A DNA stretch of 64,000 bases from Agrostemma githago (GCA_958450325.1 OY288257.1:7087873-7151872), one strand, 5' to 3'; positions 48,264 through 61,243 are shown, counted from the first letter of the stretch. Notes: generated from the letters alone by a model not told the origin. Program-made: numbers and translations.

Positions 48264-50071
48264 CAATTTATTCACATGATAACGATCAAATTGTGAATTC
48301 TAATAGCACAAATTACTCGTATTTGATATGTGGTCTCTAAGCCACTTTAAACAATATCGATCAATTCGTAGAATTGAACTTAAAATATGTTTATTCAACC
48401 TCGGGTAATGTGCAATTGGATCTCCTAATATCATCATTCATAGTCAATTTTAATTCATAATTTTTAAACCCACACTTTTCAAGCACTATGCTTAATCAGT
48501 TCATGTCAACTTTTGATATTTGTTCGCAATTAATTGCAAGAATGCATATGCGAATTGAAGTTGGCTATATCTCAATATGTACAGTTTGCACTTAGGAGTA
48601 CATGCCAAATTATTGGATGCTAAACTTATGATTAGCTATTACTCAATATGACATAGAACTTTATCTTCATCTTGCCATATAGAACACTTCCGGTGTCTTA
48701 TGTAAATTTGCAAGATTAGTCGTATATTAATATCCTTTTGGGAAATATAACGATATTATATATTCTGTTCGAGAAATTTCTCAAATGATGAATATTTAAG
48801 AGTTACGGAGTGGAAAAATTGGAGATTTCCAAAGTACGAAATTGGAGAATAATTATGAGCAAGATTATTTCAGAAATAAATACTCATACATTAAATTTAT
48901 TGGGGGATTGATTCAACTTATACTGATCGAAGATCGTAAATTATATGAAATCACCTCCCATTATAATGAGATATGATACCGTCTCACATTAATGCGATAG
49001 GAGATCGGCTCACATCTTGATGACAAAAAAAAATTGTCTATGATTAACTCGATATAGGGGATTGTCAATGATAAATATAACTTAAAAAATAATGAGCATG
49101 ATTATGAAAACTTTAACATTCTAAATTTCTAATAATAAGTATATCATCATGCATGTTACTACGTATTTGTAATATCCTAAGGATGATCATTACTATTTCA
49201 TACAATATAATACGGAGTATGTAGCAAAATAGAAAGATTGTTACCATAATTACAAAATATTACTACTATAACCACATTGCTATATATAACAAGTTAGAGA
49301 ATATACTATTATAGAAATTAAATATTTATGATATCAAAATCTATGACTTTAGAAAATATGTATTTCAGATAATCATCCAATTTAACATCTAAATCATATT
49401 GTTGACATAATATAAAGTTGTCAAATTTTTCGTTTAAAATATATTGATCACAAATAGACAAACAAAATACTAGCTTCGTAGTAACAAACATTAATGCATA
49501 TCTCAATCGTTAAAACGACTACATTAATACATATAATTCTTTGTCATAGAAATACAAATATGGAGATGCATTGAAAATACCCCATATATATTATGATCTC
49601 CTTATAGTCAGTCATAAGGTAATAATAGATCATATGTATATCTTCAAAAAAACATGAATTAACTTCTTAATATAGTGATATAAGGATTGAGAAATAGAAT
49701 AACGATTTCTTTGATATAAAGATGCAAGAATTGAGAAAAAATAACGAACTCCTTGCTTGAGAGATGCAAGGATTGAAACAAAAAATAACGAGATCCTTGC
49801 TTGAGAAATGCAAGGATTGAGAGAAAATAACGAACTCCTTGCTTGAGAGATGCAAGGATTGAAAAAAAATAGCAAGTTTCTTGCTTGAGAGATGCAAGGA
49901 TTGAGGAAAATTAACGAACTCCTTGCTTGAGAGATATAAGGATTGAAAAAAGAAAATGAACTCCTTGTTTAAAAGATACGAGGATTGAGAAAAGGATGAA
50001 CTCCTCCTCAATTATTTTCCGCTCAGTAATTAGAGTTTCCGCTTAGTAATGAGAGTCTTGTGCTGATAACA
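48264..50071 (-). mobile_element. Level-1 internal region, 5' part
   Basis: AT-rich and non-coding up to a hairpin-bearing tandem array (49665-50000). Then ATCAGCACAAGACTC-type primer-site sequence abuts the LTR. No gag or pol visible. Confidence 0.65.
49665..50000. repeat. Tandem array of about 42-bp hairpin-forming units in the level-1 leader
   Basis: About eight units of the form AACGAACTCCTTGCTTGAGAG-ATGCAAGGATTGAGAAAAAT. Within most units CCTTGC pairs with GCAAGG across a TTGAGAGAT loop. Units at both edges are decayed. It lies just inside the 5' LTR of the level-1 element. Confidence 0.88.
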
Positions 50072-50244
50072 TGTTATAAAACGAGAAAGAAAGAAAAACT
50101 AGAAAAAAAATAGAGCGAGAAATATGTGAGAGGGTTATCTTATTCATGTCATTGAGAGATATATATAGTACATCAGTAATGATAAAGGAGTTTACATATG
50201 GGTCAAAAGCCCAATGGACATTCACCTACTATGATTTCATAACA
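50072..50244 (-). repeat. Level-1 5' LTR
   Basis: 173 bp, partner of 12222-12396, ending TTTCATAACA. Followed by TTGAG, matching the left TTAAG at four of five bases. Confidence 0.87.
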
Positions 50245-50618
50245 TTGAGTTAATTTTTTTTTTTTTTTTTTTTTTTTTTATCATCATCATCAAGTGAATA
50301 CTTACAAACTAAATTAGCTAAAGATAATCTTGTTTTGAGAGTACTTAAAAGACAAATGGATCCATGTAAAAAGGCTAAAGCGATCCAAATCTTACCATCT
50401 TACCTTAATAAAATATTTTAAAATGAAGAGGAAAAGCATAAAGCACGATTTGCATAACTAGAATAATACGATTTTTTCATAATAACAAAGGTACTCCTAC
50501 TATACTCCGTATCAATTTACACTAATAAGGTCAATTCACCATGCATATATCTCGAACTAATTGATGATTTGGCTTTGACACTGACGACATTATTTTTTTT
50601 GGTCGTTGTCAATTCATT

Positions 50619-50737
50619 TTTTTTGGTTCAACGAAGAGCGAACTTAGTCGCATTACAATATAGGGGGAGGGGGATTCGAACCTGAGACCTACTGTCCCAG
50701 AGCACCTAGTCCTAACCACTGGGCTAAGACATCTTCG
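50619..50737 (-). mobile_element. tRNA-derived SINE, 119 bp
   Basis: Minus strand contains a pol III A box (TTAGCCCAGTGGTTAGGA) and B box (GGTTCGAATCC) at tRNA-like spacing, and a short A-rich tail (T-run on the plus strand at 50619-50625). An 11-bp TSD, GTCAATTCATT, flanks it (50608-50618 and 50738-50748). Confidence 0.85.
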
Positions 50738-50821
50738 GTCAATTCATTGAAATGTGCATCTCACGCAACAAGTAGAAGAAGAACCAAATTAAAACATGAA
50801 CATATTACTCTTAAAAAGTAA

Positions 50822-51238
50822 CAGCATGTACAATAGAGAGTACAACTTCATCCTCTTATTTTTTCTCTTTCATTCTATTTTTTTGACACATCATCATCTC
50901 TTTCATCCACCCCATTTTCCACTATCTTCATACTCTTCATTTTCACTTCTCTAATTTTATCCCACAATAGAGAGTATTCTCTTATACTACTTTTTTAATT
51001 ATTTACTTTAATTATTTTATGGTTAATATTATTTTTATTTAAATTGTTTATTTAGATGACCAATGAGATAGGTTTGTATGCACAAGGGCCTAGGCTCAAA
51101 ATCCTCTAAAATTAGAGGAAGTAATCAACTTCCTCTTAACAAGAGGATCTTCCATGTCCATTCCACAATGGAGAGGACCTCCTCTTAGAGGAGAGAGAGT
51201 CCTAAAATAAGGGTAAATCCTCTCCATTTTACATGCTC
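50822..51238. mobile_element. PIF/Harbinger-type (Tourist-like) MITE, 417 bp
   Basis: Inverted ends CAGCATGTACAATAGAGAG and, on the other strand, GAGCATGTAAAATGGAGAG. The 3-bp TSD TAA lies at 50819-50821 and 51239-51241. Homology continues inward for about 60 bp. Both features fit Harbinger MITEs. Confidence 0.85.
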
Positions 51239-51241
51239 TAA

Positions 51242-52057
51242 ACGTGGGAGCATCATCCCATGAATACCAGAGATTACATTTATTTCACTAAACATCATTC
51301 ACAAATTCGAGACTCTAAATTGTGGAGTACTACATTGTAAGATAACTAAATTAGGTTATGTCGTGTTTCATTCTTGAAAGCGTTTGTTTCGCATACTACA
51401 TAATTGAACTACTCCGTATGTATAAGTTTGAAGTGAGAAATCAGAGTGGTTTGCGATTCACACTTTTCTACGTACTCCATTTATCTATTTTCTTGTCATT
51501 TACTTTTTAAGTGTCAAATTTAGCAAACTTTGAGTCTTTGACCATGAATTTATTTGAGAATAAAAATGATTTATATGTAAAATTCAAAAATTCATACGAG
51601 TATTTATTAACAAATTATTTTTCAAAAAATATAAATTTTGTCAAGAAAAAATTTCATTTACATGTTGAATAATATTCATTGTACCTAGTGGTCTGTGTAT
51701 GTAAGTATTTGTAGCTTTGCGGTAACATTGTTGCAAGGAAAACCATTTATTATTAGTGTCACATATGAATGGTCAAACACACAAAATTATAAGGATGAAG
51801 CAACATATATATCACAGTACGTTATAATACGAGTAATAATATAGCCTTAAAACAGGTTTAGATTAGCAATTATATAACCATCTCTACGACTCTGCGCTGC
51901 TACACTTACATGTTAATGAATCCCCCCATACGACCCGACCCGACCCGACCCGACCTTCACATTATCTGATAGTAATTCTGATATACCCATACAATAATCA
52001 CTACCTTAATTATTATAACAACCACCGATAATCCACCGCTAATTACTTACTCTATAA
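51242..52057. other. 3' flank of the NPF4 gene
   Basis: AT-rich. A (CGACC)n run of about five units lies at 51934-51955, about 100 bp past the NPF4 stop, probably in its 3' UTR. Nothing else recognised. Confidence 0.5.
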
Positions 52058-55000
52058 TTAACCTCTATACCGACCCTCACCATCGCCATCGCCATAGCCG
52101 AGGCCGTTTTCAGGAGAAACATGCTGCTGGGAAGTAACCACGACCGAAGGATTATACGCATACCAATTCGACCAAAACAAGTACTGAAAAAAGTTCAACA
52201 TACTCAACCCAGCCAGTAACCAATAGAACAAATCAAGCCTGTCTTTGTTCAAATCATTATCACCTAACCAACCCTTTTTCCCCAAATCACTCGATCTCGT
52301 CACCCGATTAACCACCTCCACCAAAACCGAACTCAAGTAAAACCCTAGCGAATACGAACAGTACGTCATCGCCGTCAGAAACGCCTGCATTCCGCTAACC
52401 GACTGCTTATAAAAGAACTCGATCATTCCTACGGCAGTCAACATCTCCGCGAACCCGAATATCAGGAACTGCGGCGTGAGGTAGAACACGGAGAGAGTGA
52501 CGGAATCGGAGACTGCGGCGGATCGGCGGTGGCGCTCGGTGACGGCGGCGGCGACCATGGAGGAGGTGGCGAGTAAGAGGCCGGCGCCGACGCGCTGTAG
52601 GGAGGTGATGCCGGAGGGGTGGCCGGTGAAGCGGCGGAGGAGGGGGACGAGGAGTTTGTCGTATAGAGGGACGACGGCGAGGAGCATGAGGTAGGGGATG
52701 GACTGGAGGGAGGCGGGGGGGATGGTGAAGGTGGACGAGAGTCGGGTGTTCATTTGACTGGCTTGTTGGACGGAAAAGGTCTGGAGTTGTGCTAAAATGG
52801 TGTTGAAGATGATGGTGCAGGTGAAGATTGGAAGGACTGAGATTAGGATCTTTACTTGTTCTACTTGGGTGGTGGTGCATAGTGTCCATGGACTCTCGGG
52901 TTTGGTGCTTGGGGTGGTTTGGAGCTTGATGCTTGCTTTGTCCAGGAACCTGTAGAGGTCACAAATTGTTCAATAAGACGGTTCATAATAACGAAAATAC
53001 AATCGTAACAATCTGTACGATCATTTGGTACGCTACATCATGTAGCGGTGACAAGTATCAACAAAGACAACTATAATGAATACGAGTAATTATTAATTAC
53101 TCCGTAGAATATAAGATCAGTCCTTAATACCGTATGTATCATACAATATGTCTTAATACCTAACTTTGAACATATACAGAGTACCCTTTACTAGGAAGAT
53201 GGTGCATGTATCATGTAACCAATGTTCATCAATAAAAGTAGGGAGTATAAAATTGGTTGGAACATATACAGTCAAATTAGGTCCCAATGCAAAGTCAACA
53301 CGTATATGTATATCCGTTATAAATTTATGACGGGTCAAATATCACTATACGAGTAGTTAAAGCAAAAATCAGAATGACTAGGGAGCAATAAAATGACTTA
53401 TCTTTATTTACCATGAGTCTATTATTTCGATATAAGAAATTTATAATGAATACAATCATTACCGACAAAAAGTGAATGTCATAGTTTTTGAAATTGAGTT
53501 TTTATGGGGTGAATATTTCAAATTGACTTTGAAGAAGAAATGATTGCATGAAATGGGTGCAGAAAACGTAAAAAGGATTGAGTAGCAAGGGTTGACTTAT
53601 TTAAATATAAATAAATAAAAAGAAGAAGATAATAAGTAAGAGTATAGTAGTGGGAGTGAAATGAATACCCAAATCGTGGAGTATGGCAAAGGTTGTTGTC
53701 AGATACAGATACAGAAGCAGGAGCAACAGCAGTAGTAGTAGTATTAGTGCAACTGGAATTATTATTATTATTATTATTATTATGATGATGATTATGATGA
53801 GGATGAGAAGGAGGCAGGTTGTTGGAGGTACTACTGCTTCCATGGAGCAACTTTATGTCTGAGGGACATTCTTGCTTCCTCTTTACAAATGCAGCCACTA
53901 ATACCTGCAATTTTTACAAGGAGGTGGGGTTACTTACAATTTTGATTAGACTTCAATCATATGATTTTGCCACTGTTTTGGCGCACATTTTATGACAAAA
54001 CTCCCTAAACCTATTTTAAATTTAGGGTTGTTGTCGACATAACAACTCTTTTTACGTCTTGTTCAATTGAGTGAATCATTGATCACCTCCTATACAATTC
54101 ATTCTATTTTTATTGTGTTTTTTAAATATAAAAAAAATCGTATTATTGATTGAGCTCTTTCTAATTTTAATGAAATAAAAGATGATCAATTGAAAACCCT
54201 AGAGATTACCTCTAATTATTTGGAACAATACACATTTATATGTGAGGAAGACCACAAGTTACAACAAAATTCATATAGTCATTTTGATGAGATCTGGTGC
54301 ATTAAAGTTGGTATGATTGTACCGTACCCCATAAAATAAGTTTGTTTCTAGTCTAATGTTTATAGTATTGGTTACACTTAACTAAGCAGATAGTACTCAA
54401 TCATAGTGTTAATTAATCCAACAATATTATTAAAGAGAGCCAAGATTGTCCATCTCTCTTGTCTCATTAATATAAGTTGGTCATACTTAAGGCAAAGTAT
54501 ACATTGTAAACCTTAAAACGGATCAAAACAAAACATTTGCCACGTAGAAAACCACTTGCCAAATAATTTGATGTATTATTTGACCAATCTTAAAATTATA
54601 ACGGATAGTGACGTCACAAACTTTGCTCATTAATATAAGCACAATTCCAATCCAAAAAGGATACAAATCAACATTGAATACGTACGTAACAGTAGTGTCT
54701 GTAGAATAATTTAAAGTGTTAATGCTAGTGTACTACTTTTATAATCAGCCTTGCTTGCAATTTTGCATTCTAATTCTAATTATTGCTTCACCAAACCATA
54801 TTTATAATCACATCCTTCTTAATTCTTAATTAGCAGATTAAGACCATCATTTAAAACGAGAATATCCATTTAATTATTGTACAAATGTAACGTTTTTTTG
54901 AAATACCTGAGCAATAGGAATGAAAATGCTGCCGCGAGGCCTCTTATTCTTATAAACAAGAGTACCGGCAACCAAACTGATCAAGCCCATAGCCATGACT

Positions 55001-58000
55001 GCGGCCGAGATCCCAAACCCAATATCCATACCGGAATGAGTTTGGATCCAAACGAGGACGGTGAGGGCGATGAGCTCACCGATAGAGAAGGCCAAGTAGG
55101 CAGCGTTGAAGTAGGTGGAGAGTTTCTTAGACTGTTTAGGGTTGAACTGGTCTCCACCATGGGCTATCATGTTTGGCTTCACACATCCACTCCCTAAGGC
55201 AACCAAGTATAGTGCCATGAAGAATATTAAGGACTTCATTCCCTTTGCTTCTTCACATATGTGTCCTGTGGCCTCTTGTTGTAGCATGTTGCATTCAGGT
55301 GGTTTTAGTTGAGGTAAGTGTGCTTGCACCGATAGTAGGATGAATCCCTATAAAGTCGACAACAGGTTTAACTAAAATATTACCAATGTAAAAGTGAATA
55401 ATACACCGCATAAAACATCTTACATGTTCAACTGAATTTTCAACTTTATTCTTAGTAAAATAAAAATTAAGTACGATTGTAAAATATTCTGCGTGACGAT
55501 CTTACGAGAATAACACAAAAATGTTTTGTATGTGACTAATACCATAGAAAATACAAAAAAATATAGGAGTATGTGGATTGGTAGAATGTAATTGGGTGGA
55601 AAGTGGTTTACAACCATGTTGAAAAGGACTAAATAGAATAGAATCCAAATGCAATGGTACCAAAAGTTTTAGGTCCATCAGCATAATAATAGGGAGTACA
55701 CGCTAAGAGAGGGAACATGCACACATCTCATACAAATTGTTTTATTTGATGCACATTTGTAATTTGTGGATGAGCTCAGGGCGTAGCACATTATCACGTA
55801 CAATGTACGTAGTTTGGTCAAAGCTTATAGTCGCAAGCCTATCTCCATCAATACACACTCAACTTTTGGCATTTTGGTCCGGAATTTAGCCCCAAACATA
55901 TATACTCCCACACTACTCACAACAACTACTTAAAGCCTCTTTTTTTTTTTTTTTTTTATCATGGGTAAATCGATATTAAACTTATAATGGATCGAATAGT
56001 TAAAAAGATCCCTATGTGCAATATTTCGAGGTTGTAGTAGAGACATATTTGATCCATTTTATTGTTAAGATGAATATATTCCTCATAAAGAAGATCAACT
56101 ATTCTTTGTTTATACGAGTATATTCTTATCTAAGATAATATAATCATCTTAAATATAAACAATATTTAAATCATTTTAAATTTGGAATGGATAATATAAC
56201 CAGAAGTCTTCCGTGTGACGAGTATTACCTGTCGCTTACGACCAGACATCATATATTTCGGTTTCATCCATAATACTTAACCCGTCACGAATAAAAATTC
56301 GTGAAAATATAAATGTCCCGAAACCTAACAAATTCTGTTGGAGATAAGAATGAGACACACTAGTGTTGCCACCACATCAGTGTTTTTCCTATATTCTAAT
56401 TTTATACTGTATTGGGTTTAAAGAGAGTCAAATATTCAATGCATCAAGTCATAAACCAATCTCTTGTTATTACTACTAGGTGCTTACTAGATACTTATAC
56501 CTAGAGTCATACCTTGCCTAAAAAACCTACTCCATAGTCCTTAGTAGGGTCGTCAACTTAATGTTATGTACGGAGTACTCCGTATGTCGGAGATTTGTTT
56601 TAAATAACTATTTCAACAAATTTTTGTTTGTGGCGGAGATATCCGTTATAAATGTATAAGAGGTCAAATAGATACTATCAATAGGTGAGATAAGACAAAA
56701 AGTAAAGTTGGTGGGACCTAGGTAAATAATTATCCTTATCTCCTCAAGTGACATTTATTTAACCCGTTTTAAGTTTACGATGGATATATATGGGTAATTG
56801 GCTATATGGTTGTTAGTGTGCCACCTAATTAATTTATGAGACGGATAACAACTCCGTGATGACTCAAATAACACGATAGTTAAGATCACAAGTAGAATGC
56901 TTAAAGCGGAATAAATTTATAAATAATTTGTTTTTATCTATCAACATAAGTAACATTTAACCAATCATTATACTTTATAAACAAAAAATTATATCGGTTA
57001 TTTTCCTCACAACTCACAAGCAAGCATCCGTGAGTCGAACAATATGCAACAGACAACAACTCCACTATGCAATAGTAACACGTAATAGGTGAGTATGTGT
57101 CGATCTATATAATGTGACTCATAGAAGTAGGGAAAGAACGTCCGATTGTTTTTCCTAAATCAAAAACTAGAAGAAGTAGGGCTACATAGGTGACGTGACA
57201 GACTTCAAAAGGAGCTATTGTAATGATTCTCAAGCCATTTCAGAAAAATAAAAGTTTCAACTAACGGGTGGATCGGATTATTGTTTCCTTCGCAAAGTGC
57301 CAAAATCGTGCTATCTACTAATAACACAAACCACTAGCAATTATGACGACATATGTGTTAATTCATAAATTTCACTCGACATATAATTAACGTGTTAAAA
57401 CTTGAATTTTTTTGTGTGGAAATCAATTAATAAGGATTGATCTTGTTTAATGAGACATATCAAGTTCAAATGTTAAAATTCACGAGCAAAAATTTGATTG
57501 CCTATAAGGTAGTATCGACTGAAAGCTGAAGTAATAACCAAAACATAGAGTTAGATTATACTCCGTATTCCAGTGGAGTATATTAATTAATGTTTATACA
57601 AGTAGTAGTAGTGGTGGATGAAAGGTAATTCAACGCAATGATAAGTCGTCCCTAAGAAAGCATGGTATTTTATGGACTTTAATATTTCTTCCTCCTCCTC
57701 CTCCTCTAGGCTCTAGCCTTTCTGTTGAGTTCAACTTATAAAAGTGGAGTATATATACTCCGTATATGATAAGCTCCATTCTTATTATCTTTAATTAATT
57801 AATGTCTTTTTAATTGCTGATTATCAGGTAGGTAGCTACTGTGCATTCATACTCATACAATCAAGCTTTAGACGGGACGGGGCCACCGTACGTATACTGC
57901 ATGATACTGTCGATAGTCATGTATGAGGCTGTAGTATGACAATTTCTTCTCCATATCATTGGACGTATATTTTAAACCCGTTCAATCCATATATCACGGT

Positions 58001-58715
58001 CGTTTTCAACCTTAACTAGTTTAGCATTAAATATGAGATAAGGAGGCGTCTTAACGAGAAAGTAAATAAAGAGAGAGGGAACATACGGAAAGCTCAACGA
58101 AGCCGAAGAAGAGCATGGTCCAAAAGCAGCCAAGGTAAGAGTCGGAAAGATAGCCACCGAAAAGGGAGAGCAGGAAAATGGTGCCGATGAAGTTGGTCAC
58201 AATATTGGCGGCTTTAGACAGCGGGTAATGCATCTCGTTGATCACGTATGTTATTAGGTTGTTCCCCACTGCTGCTATCGCCATTATCTCAAACGCTTGC
58301 AACCCTGCCATTATATTATATTGCCCATTCCAACAATCACTTATTGCCGAATTGAAGAGACGATCTTATTCTAATGGTTAGATAACCTAGACAATAGGTT
58401 CACGTCTGAGTTTTTTACGAAGGTAATCAACTATGCAACAATTTTATCACAAATAAAATACGATGATGTTTTTATTTGTAGTTTTAATTTTAAATAAAAG
58501 TTTACGATCAAGATTGAGACGATATAGGGTAGAAAAACAAAGAAAAATACTGTAGTGAGTAGTATATATGTACCAAGAACAAAAAAAGCAGCTCTCATGC
58601 CACCATGCTTAGAAGAGTGAGAGGGTCTTCCTCTCCAATCGACACTAGTTTCAATCCCCGATTCTCCATTTTTATTGCACTCATTCACTCCGTTGTTTCC
58701 CATCTCCATTTCCAT
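52058..58715 (-). CDS. NRT1/PTR family transporter, NPF4 subfamily (NPF4.6/NPF4.5-like)
   Basis: Plasma-membrane transporter of the proton-coupled oligopeptide/nitrate superfamily. NPF4 members are known for low-affinity nitrate uptake and abscisic acid import. Five exons: 58715-58574, 58304-58087, 55347-54907, 53904-53669 and 52949-52058. All junctions are GT-AG and keep frame, giving 642 residues including a normal stop. Conserved blocks in order: RGRPSHSSKHGGMRAAFFVL, EIMAIAAVGNNLITYV, NIVTNFIGTIFLLSLFGGYL, GSGCVKPNMIAHGGDQF, RFGFLDKASI, ILISVLPIFTCTIIFNTILA, and the GYSLGFYLSSVL-type TM11 region. The ExxER proton-coupling motif is absent (E53-I-M-A-I), usual for NPF4 as I recall. The central loop is long and carries His/Asn runs (301-316), making it longer than the usual 580-600. 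Exact orthologue is unresolved. Confidence 0.95.
53757..53783 (-). repeat. Coding (AAT)n microsatellite, poly-Asn in the NPF4 loop
   Basis: An AAT run on the sense strand in exon 4 gives eight consecutive Asn (309-316) directly after a His-rich stretch (HPHHNHHH). It sits in the long cytosolic loop between TM6 and TM7. Confidence 0.88.
55348..58086 (-). other. NPF4 intron 2 (2.7 kb)
   Basis: Non-coding between exons 2 and 3, bounded by GTATGT and ...ATAG. AT-rich with several ACTCCGTA motifs and a T-run at 55941-55958. I see no complete mobile element. Confidence 0.75.
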
Positions 58716-58721
58716 TTCACC

Positions 58722-58763
<42 letters not shown>

Positions 58764-58767
58764 TGAT

Positions 58768-58837
<70 letters not shown>
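58722..58837 (-). repeat. (ATT)n microsatellite in the NPF4 5' leader
   Basis: Two AAT blocks on the plus strand (58722-58763 and 58769-58837), broken only by TTGAT. They begin six bases upstream of the start codon. Total is about 37 triplets. On the sense strand the tract contains no ATG. Confidence 0.92.
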
Positions 58838-59041
58838 GTAATAGTAATGCTAATATATTAGTAATAATAAATGAAGTAGAGTAAGTTGTGTGAATTTGAG
58901 TGAGTGCGTAGCTAGTAGTAGTAGGAGTATCAGGAATAATAGGGGTAGAATGTAGATAGATAGGTAGAGAGGAGAAGGAGTTGCGTTGGGTTGAATATAA
59001 TGTTTGTTTGTGGGTTTGGGTTGGGGTTGGGGTTGGCCCAT

Positions 59042-59049
59042 TATTTATA
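59042..59049 (-). promoter_or_regulatory. Probable TATA box of NPF4
   Basis: Sense strand reads GTATAAATAATGGGCC about 330 bases upstream of the start codon. TGGGCC next to it matches the TCP-type 'site II' motif. An (ACCCCA)n-type run follows. A start site some 30 bp downstream would put the ATT tract in the 5' UTR. Confidence 0.6.
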
Positions 59050-61243
59050 CACTTGATAAAATAAGATTGGAAAAAGATAAAAGAAAATTGAAAGAGGGAG
59101 GTCAGCTTACAAGAAAGCTGAGGTCATAACTCACAAATGCTAGCCTGCTACTTCTAAGTTCTATCCCTTGGCCTTGCAGATTTTTCACGTGACACTTAAA
59201 CAATTCTTTTGTTTTTCGGCTAAATTCTATGGATTTCCAACTAATAAGTTGTAAATGAAAATGGAGTCGATCGTGGGATGATAACAATCCATTACTACTT
59301 GCCTTTGAATCATCTTAATATTATAATGGTTGTTTGTCTATCTAAAGTTAAAAAGGTTAGGATTCTAAAAACATAATTTCAAATCACATGTTCCGTTATT
59401 TTGTATCGTTTTCTTAGATCACAGCTTTACCTTCATTTAATTATAAAGTCGTTTTGTGAGTTTCGAAAGTTGTTTTCTACTCTTTTTATCCCTCTTTCTT
59501 ACGTACTCCAGTATTTAGTATACTACTGCAATTGTTTTCTTCATATTTTGTAGGAAACATGACAAATCAAAGCATGACGAAGATTCGAGCTGCGATCATT
59601 GTATCAAACAAGGGAGGAAAACAATCTACGATTGTTGTACCAGTCGGTATGGGTTCGTGTCGACTGATGAGACAAAAGTGAATCAGTCGAGATAGTCTTA
59701 CTTTACGTGAATTTCCTTATTTTTGGAAAAAAGTGTGTACATGTACTATAACTCTAAGGATAAATATTTTTCCTAGAATCAGTTTTCTTTACGCTTTTTA
59801 TTCCAGAAACTTAGTTTATATCGACTTTGTTATTCGTTAACGTCAAAAACTCTTTAGCGAATTTGTAATCGTAATTTCCTATATCGAATCTTCAATCTTT
59901 CCGTTCTAAGCAATTAATACGAAGTACGAGTACTTTTTTTCCGTATATATTCTCTTGTTTGATCCCACTCTATTTGTCAAAAAGACTTATTAGATTGATT
60001 CTTAATTTTTCAAAAACTCGGGTTATAACTTCGATAAAATTTAAAAAAAAATTTGTTGGAAACATAGGAATGGACATAGGTCATAGACACATACGAGTAA
60101 ACATGACTATACAGTATACAATTATAGATAATAGGAATGTACCCCGCCTTCCATTTGATTGTTTGCATTTATTTTTTCACACTTGTCGATGCATATTTTC
60201 TTTTATCTATATCTTTAGTCATGTATTTCTAAAAATTATAAAAAATTAATATTTATAACGTACTCGATTAGACAATTAAAAAAATATCACGTGACTATAT
60301 TTTATTTTATATATTAAAAATTAGATTGATGATTTTACCCATTTATAAATAGTACCCAAAAGATCAAACGGAAATAACCAAATAGTAGGAAGGGTGTATG
60401 AGAACGGACAAAATTAGAATAAGTTGGAAACATACACTTTTTGATTGGGTTTCTTCAACTTTATGCCGACAACAATTTGACCTCAGTTTCACCACCCTAG
60501 GATTTTGGCTTTAAACCCCTTTTAGTATGTCTGTTTGAGGAGCTATCAACCAAGAATTGCTCTTGGTAATTATAAGCCCAATGACACAGTCACACAGTCT
60601 CTTGCACCTTCATTTTCTCCCCCCCACCCACCTAATCGCCCACACCGTAACAACCAACCAACATTCTCCTCCCCAATTAAGGCCCGCCCGGCCCCCTACC
60701 TTACTTCTTCCCTCTTTATTTTCCTCTCAATAAATTGCATTTTGCTACCTATTCTAATGGTTTCAATTCTCATTATTATTAATTATGAACCATGTTAATA
60801 CAAGTATTTAATATTAGCCTTATAATTTTGCTTCTTAATGACCCAAATTCAATTCTAAATGACAAAATAATTTGAAAAACTCTATTCATTAAAGAATCGA
60901 TGAGCCAAAACATGTAAAACCCGACCTAATAAGTGATAATGACCCGAATAGACTAACAGAAAAATCTTGTAAGAGACGGTCTCTCAGTAACTTATTGAGA
61001 GACAACTCTTCAGTACCACTCTATGTCCTATTCGTATCCTTAAATGACAACTTTGTTTTGTACCTGTTTTAATAACAAGCATACTCTCTTTATATTTGTA
61101 CAACCTAATGTGAACCTAATGTCATTCCAATAATCTATTTGAATGACCTAGTCACCTAACATGGTCGAGGGCCGGGTATTACCTCTAATTATTGTTGTCG
61201 TATTTAGTATGGAGTATTTACCATATGATCACTAATTCACTAT
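59050..61243. other. Intergenic region upstream of NPF4
   Basis: No gene recognised. A partial copy of the Mutator-type MITE described next lies at about 60966-61110, with the left end and interior but no right end. Short frames at 59959-60249 and 60535-60798 look like chance. Confidence 0.55.

Larger units (their letters stand above)
12222..50244 (-). mobile_element. Level 1: short-LTR, non-coding LTR retrotransposon hosting all nested elements
   Basis: Bounded by two LTRs of about 175 bp (12222-12396 and 50072-50244) that start TGTTATAAA and end CATAACA. Flanks are TTAAG and TTGAG, a TSD with one mismatch. The minus orientation comes from a purine tract CAAGGGGGAG next to the low-coordinate LTR (reverse of 12397-12406) and a TGTTATCAGCAC primer-site-like sequence abutting the high-coordinate LTR. 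Without the level-2 insert it is about 3.2 kb. No gag or pol is visible, so it is non-autonomous. A block near 12540 (GGAAAACCCAGTGGGACAAA) resembles a sequence I recall from plant Copia elements; the superfamily is inferred only. Confidence 0.8.

Noticed and set aside
49665..50000. CRISPR-like regular repeats
   Set aside because: Units are directly tandem with no unique spacers, vary in sequence, and lie inside a plant retrotransposon.
50630..50737. tRNA gene on the minus strand
   Set aside because: The boxes belong to a SINE with an A-rich tail and an 11-bp target duplication.
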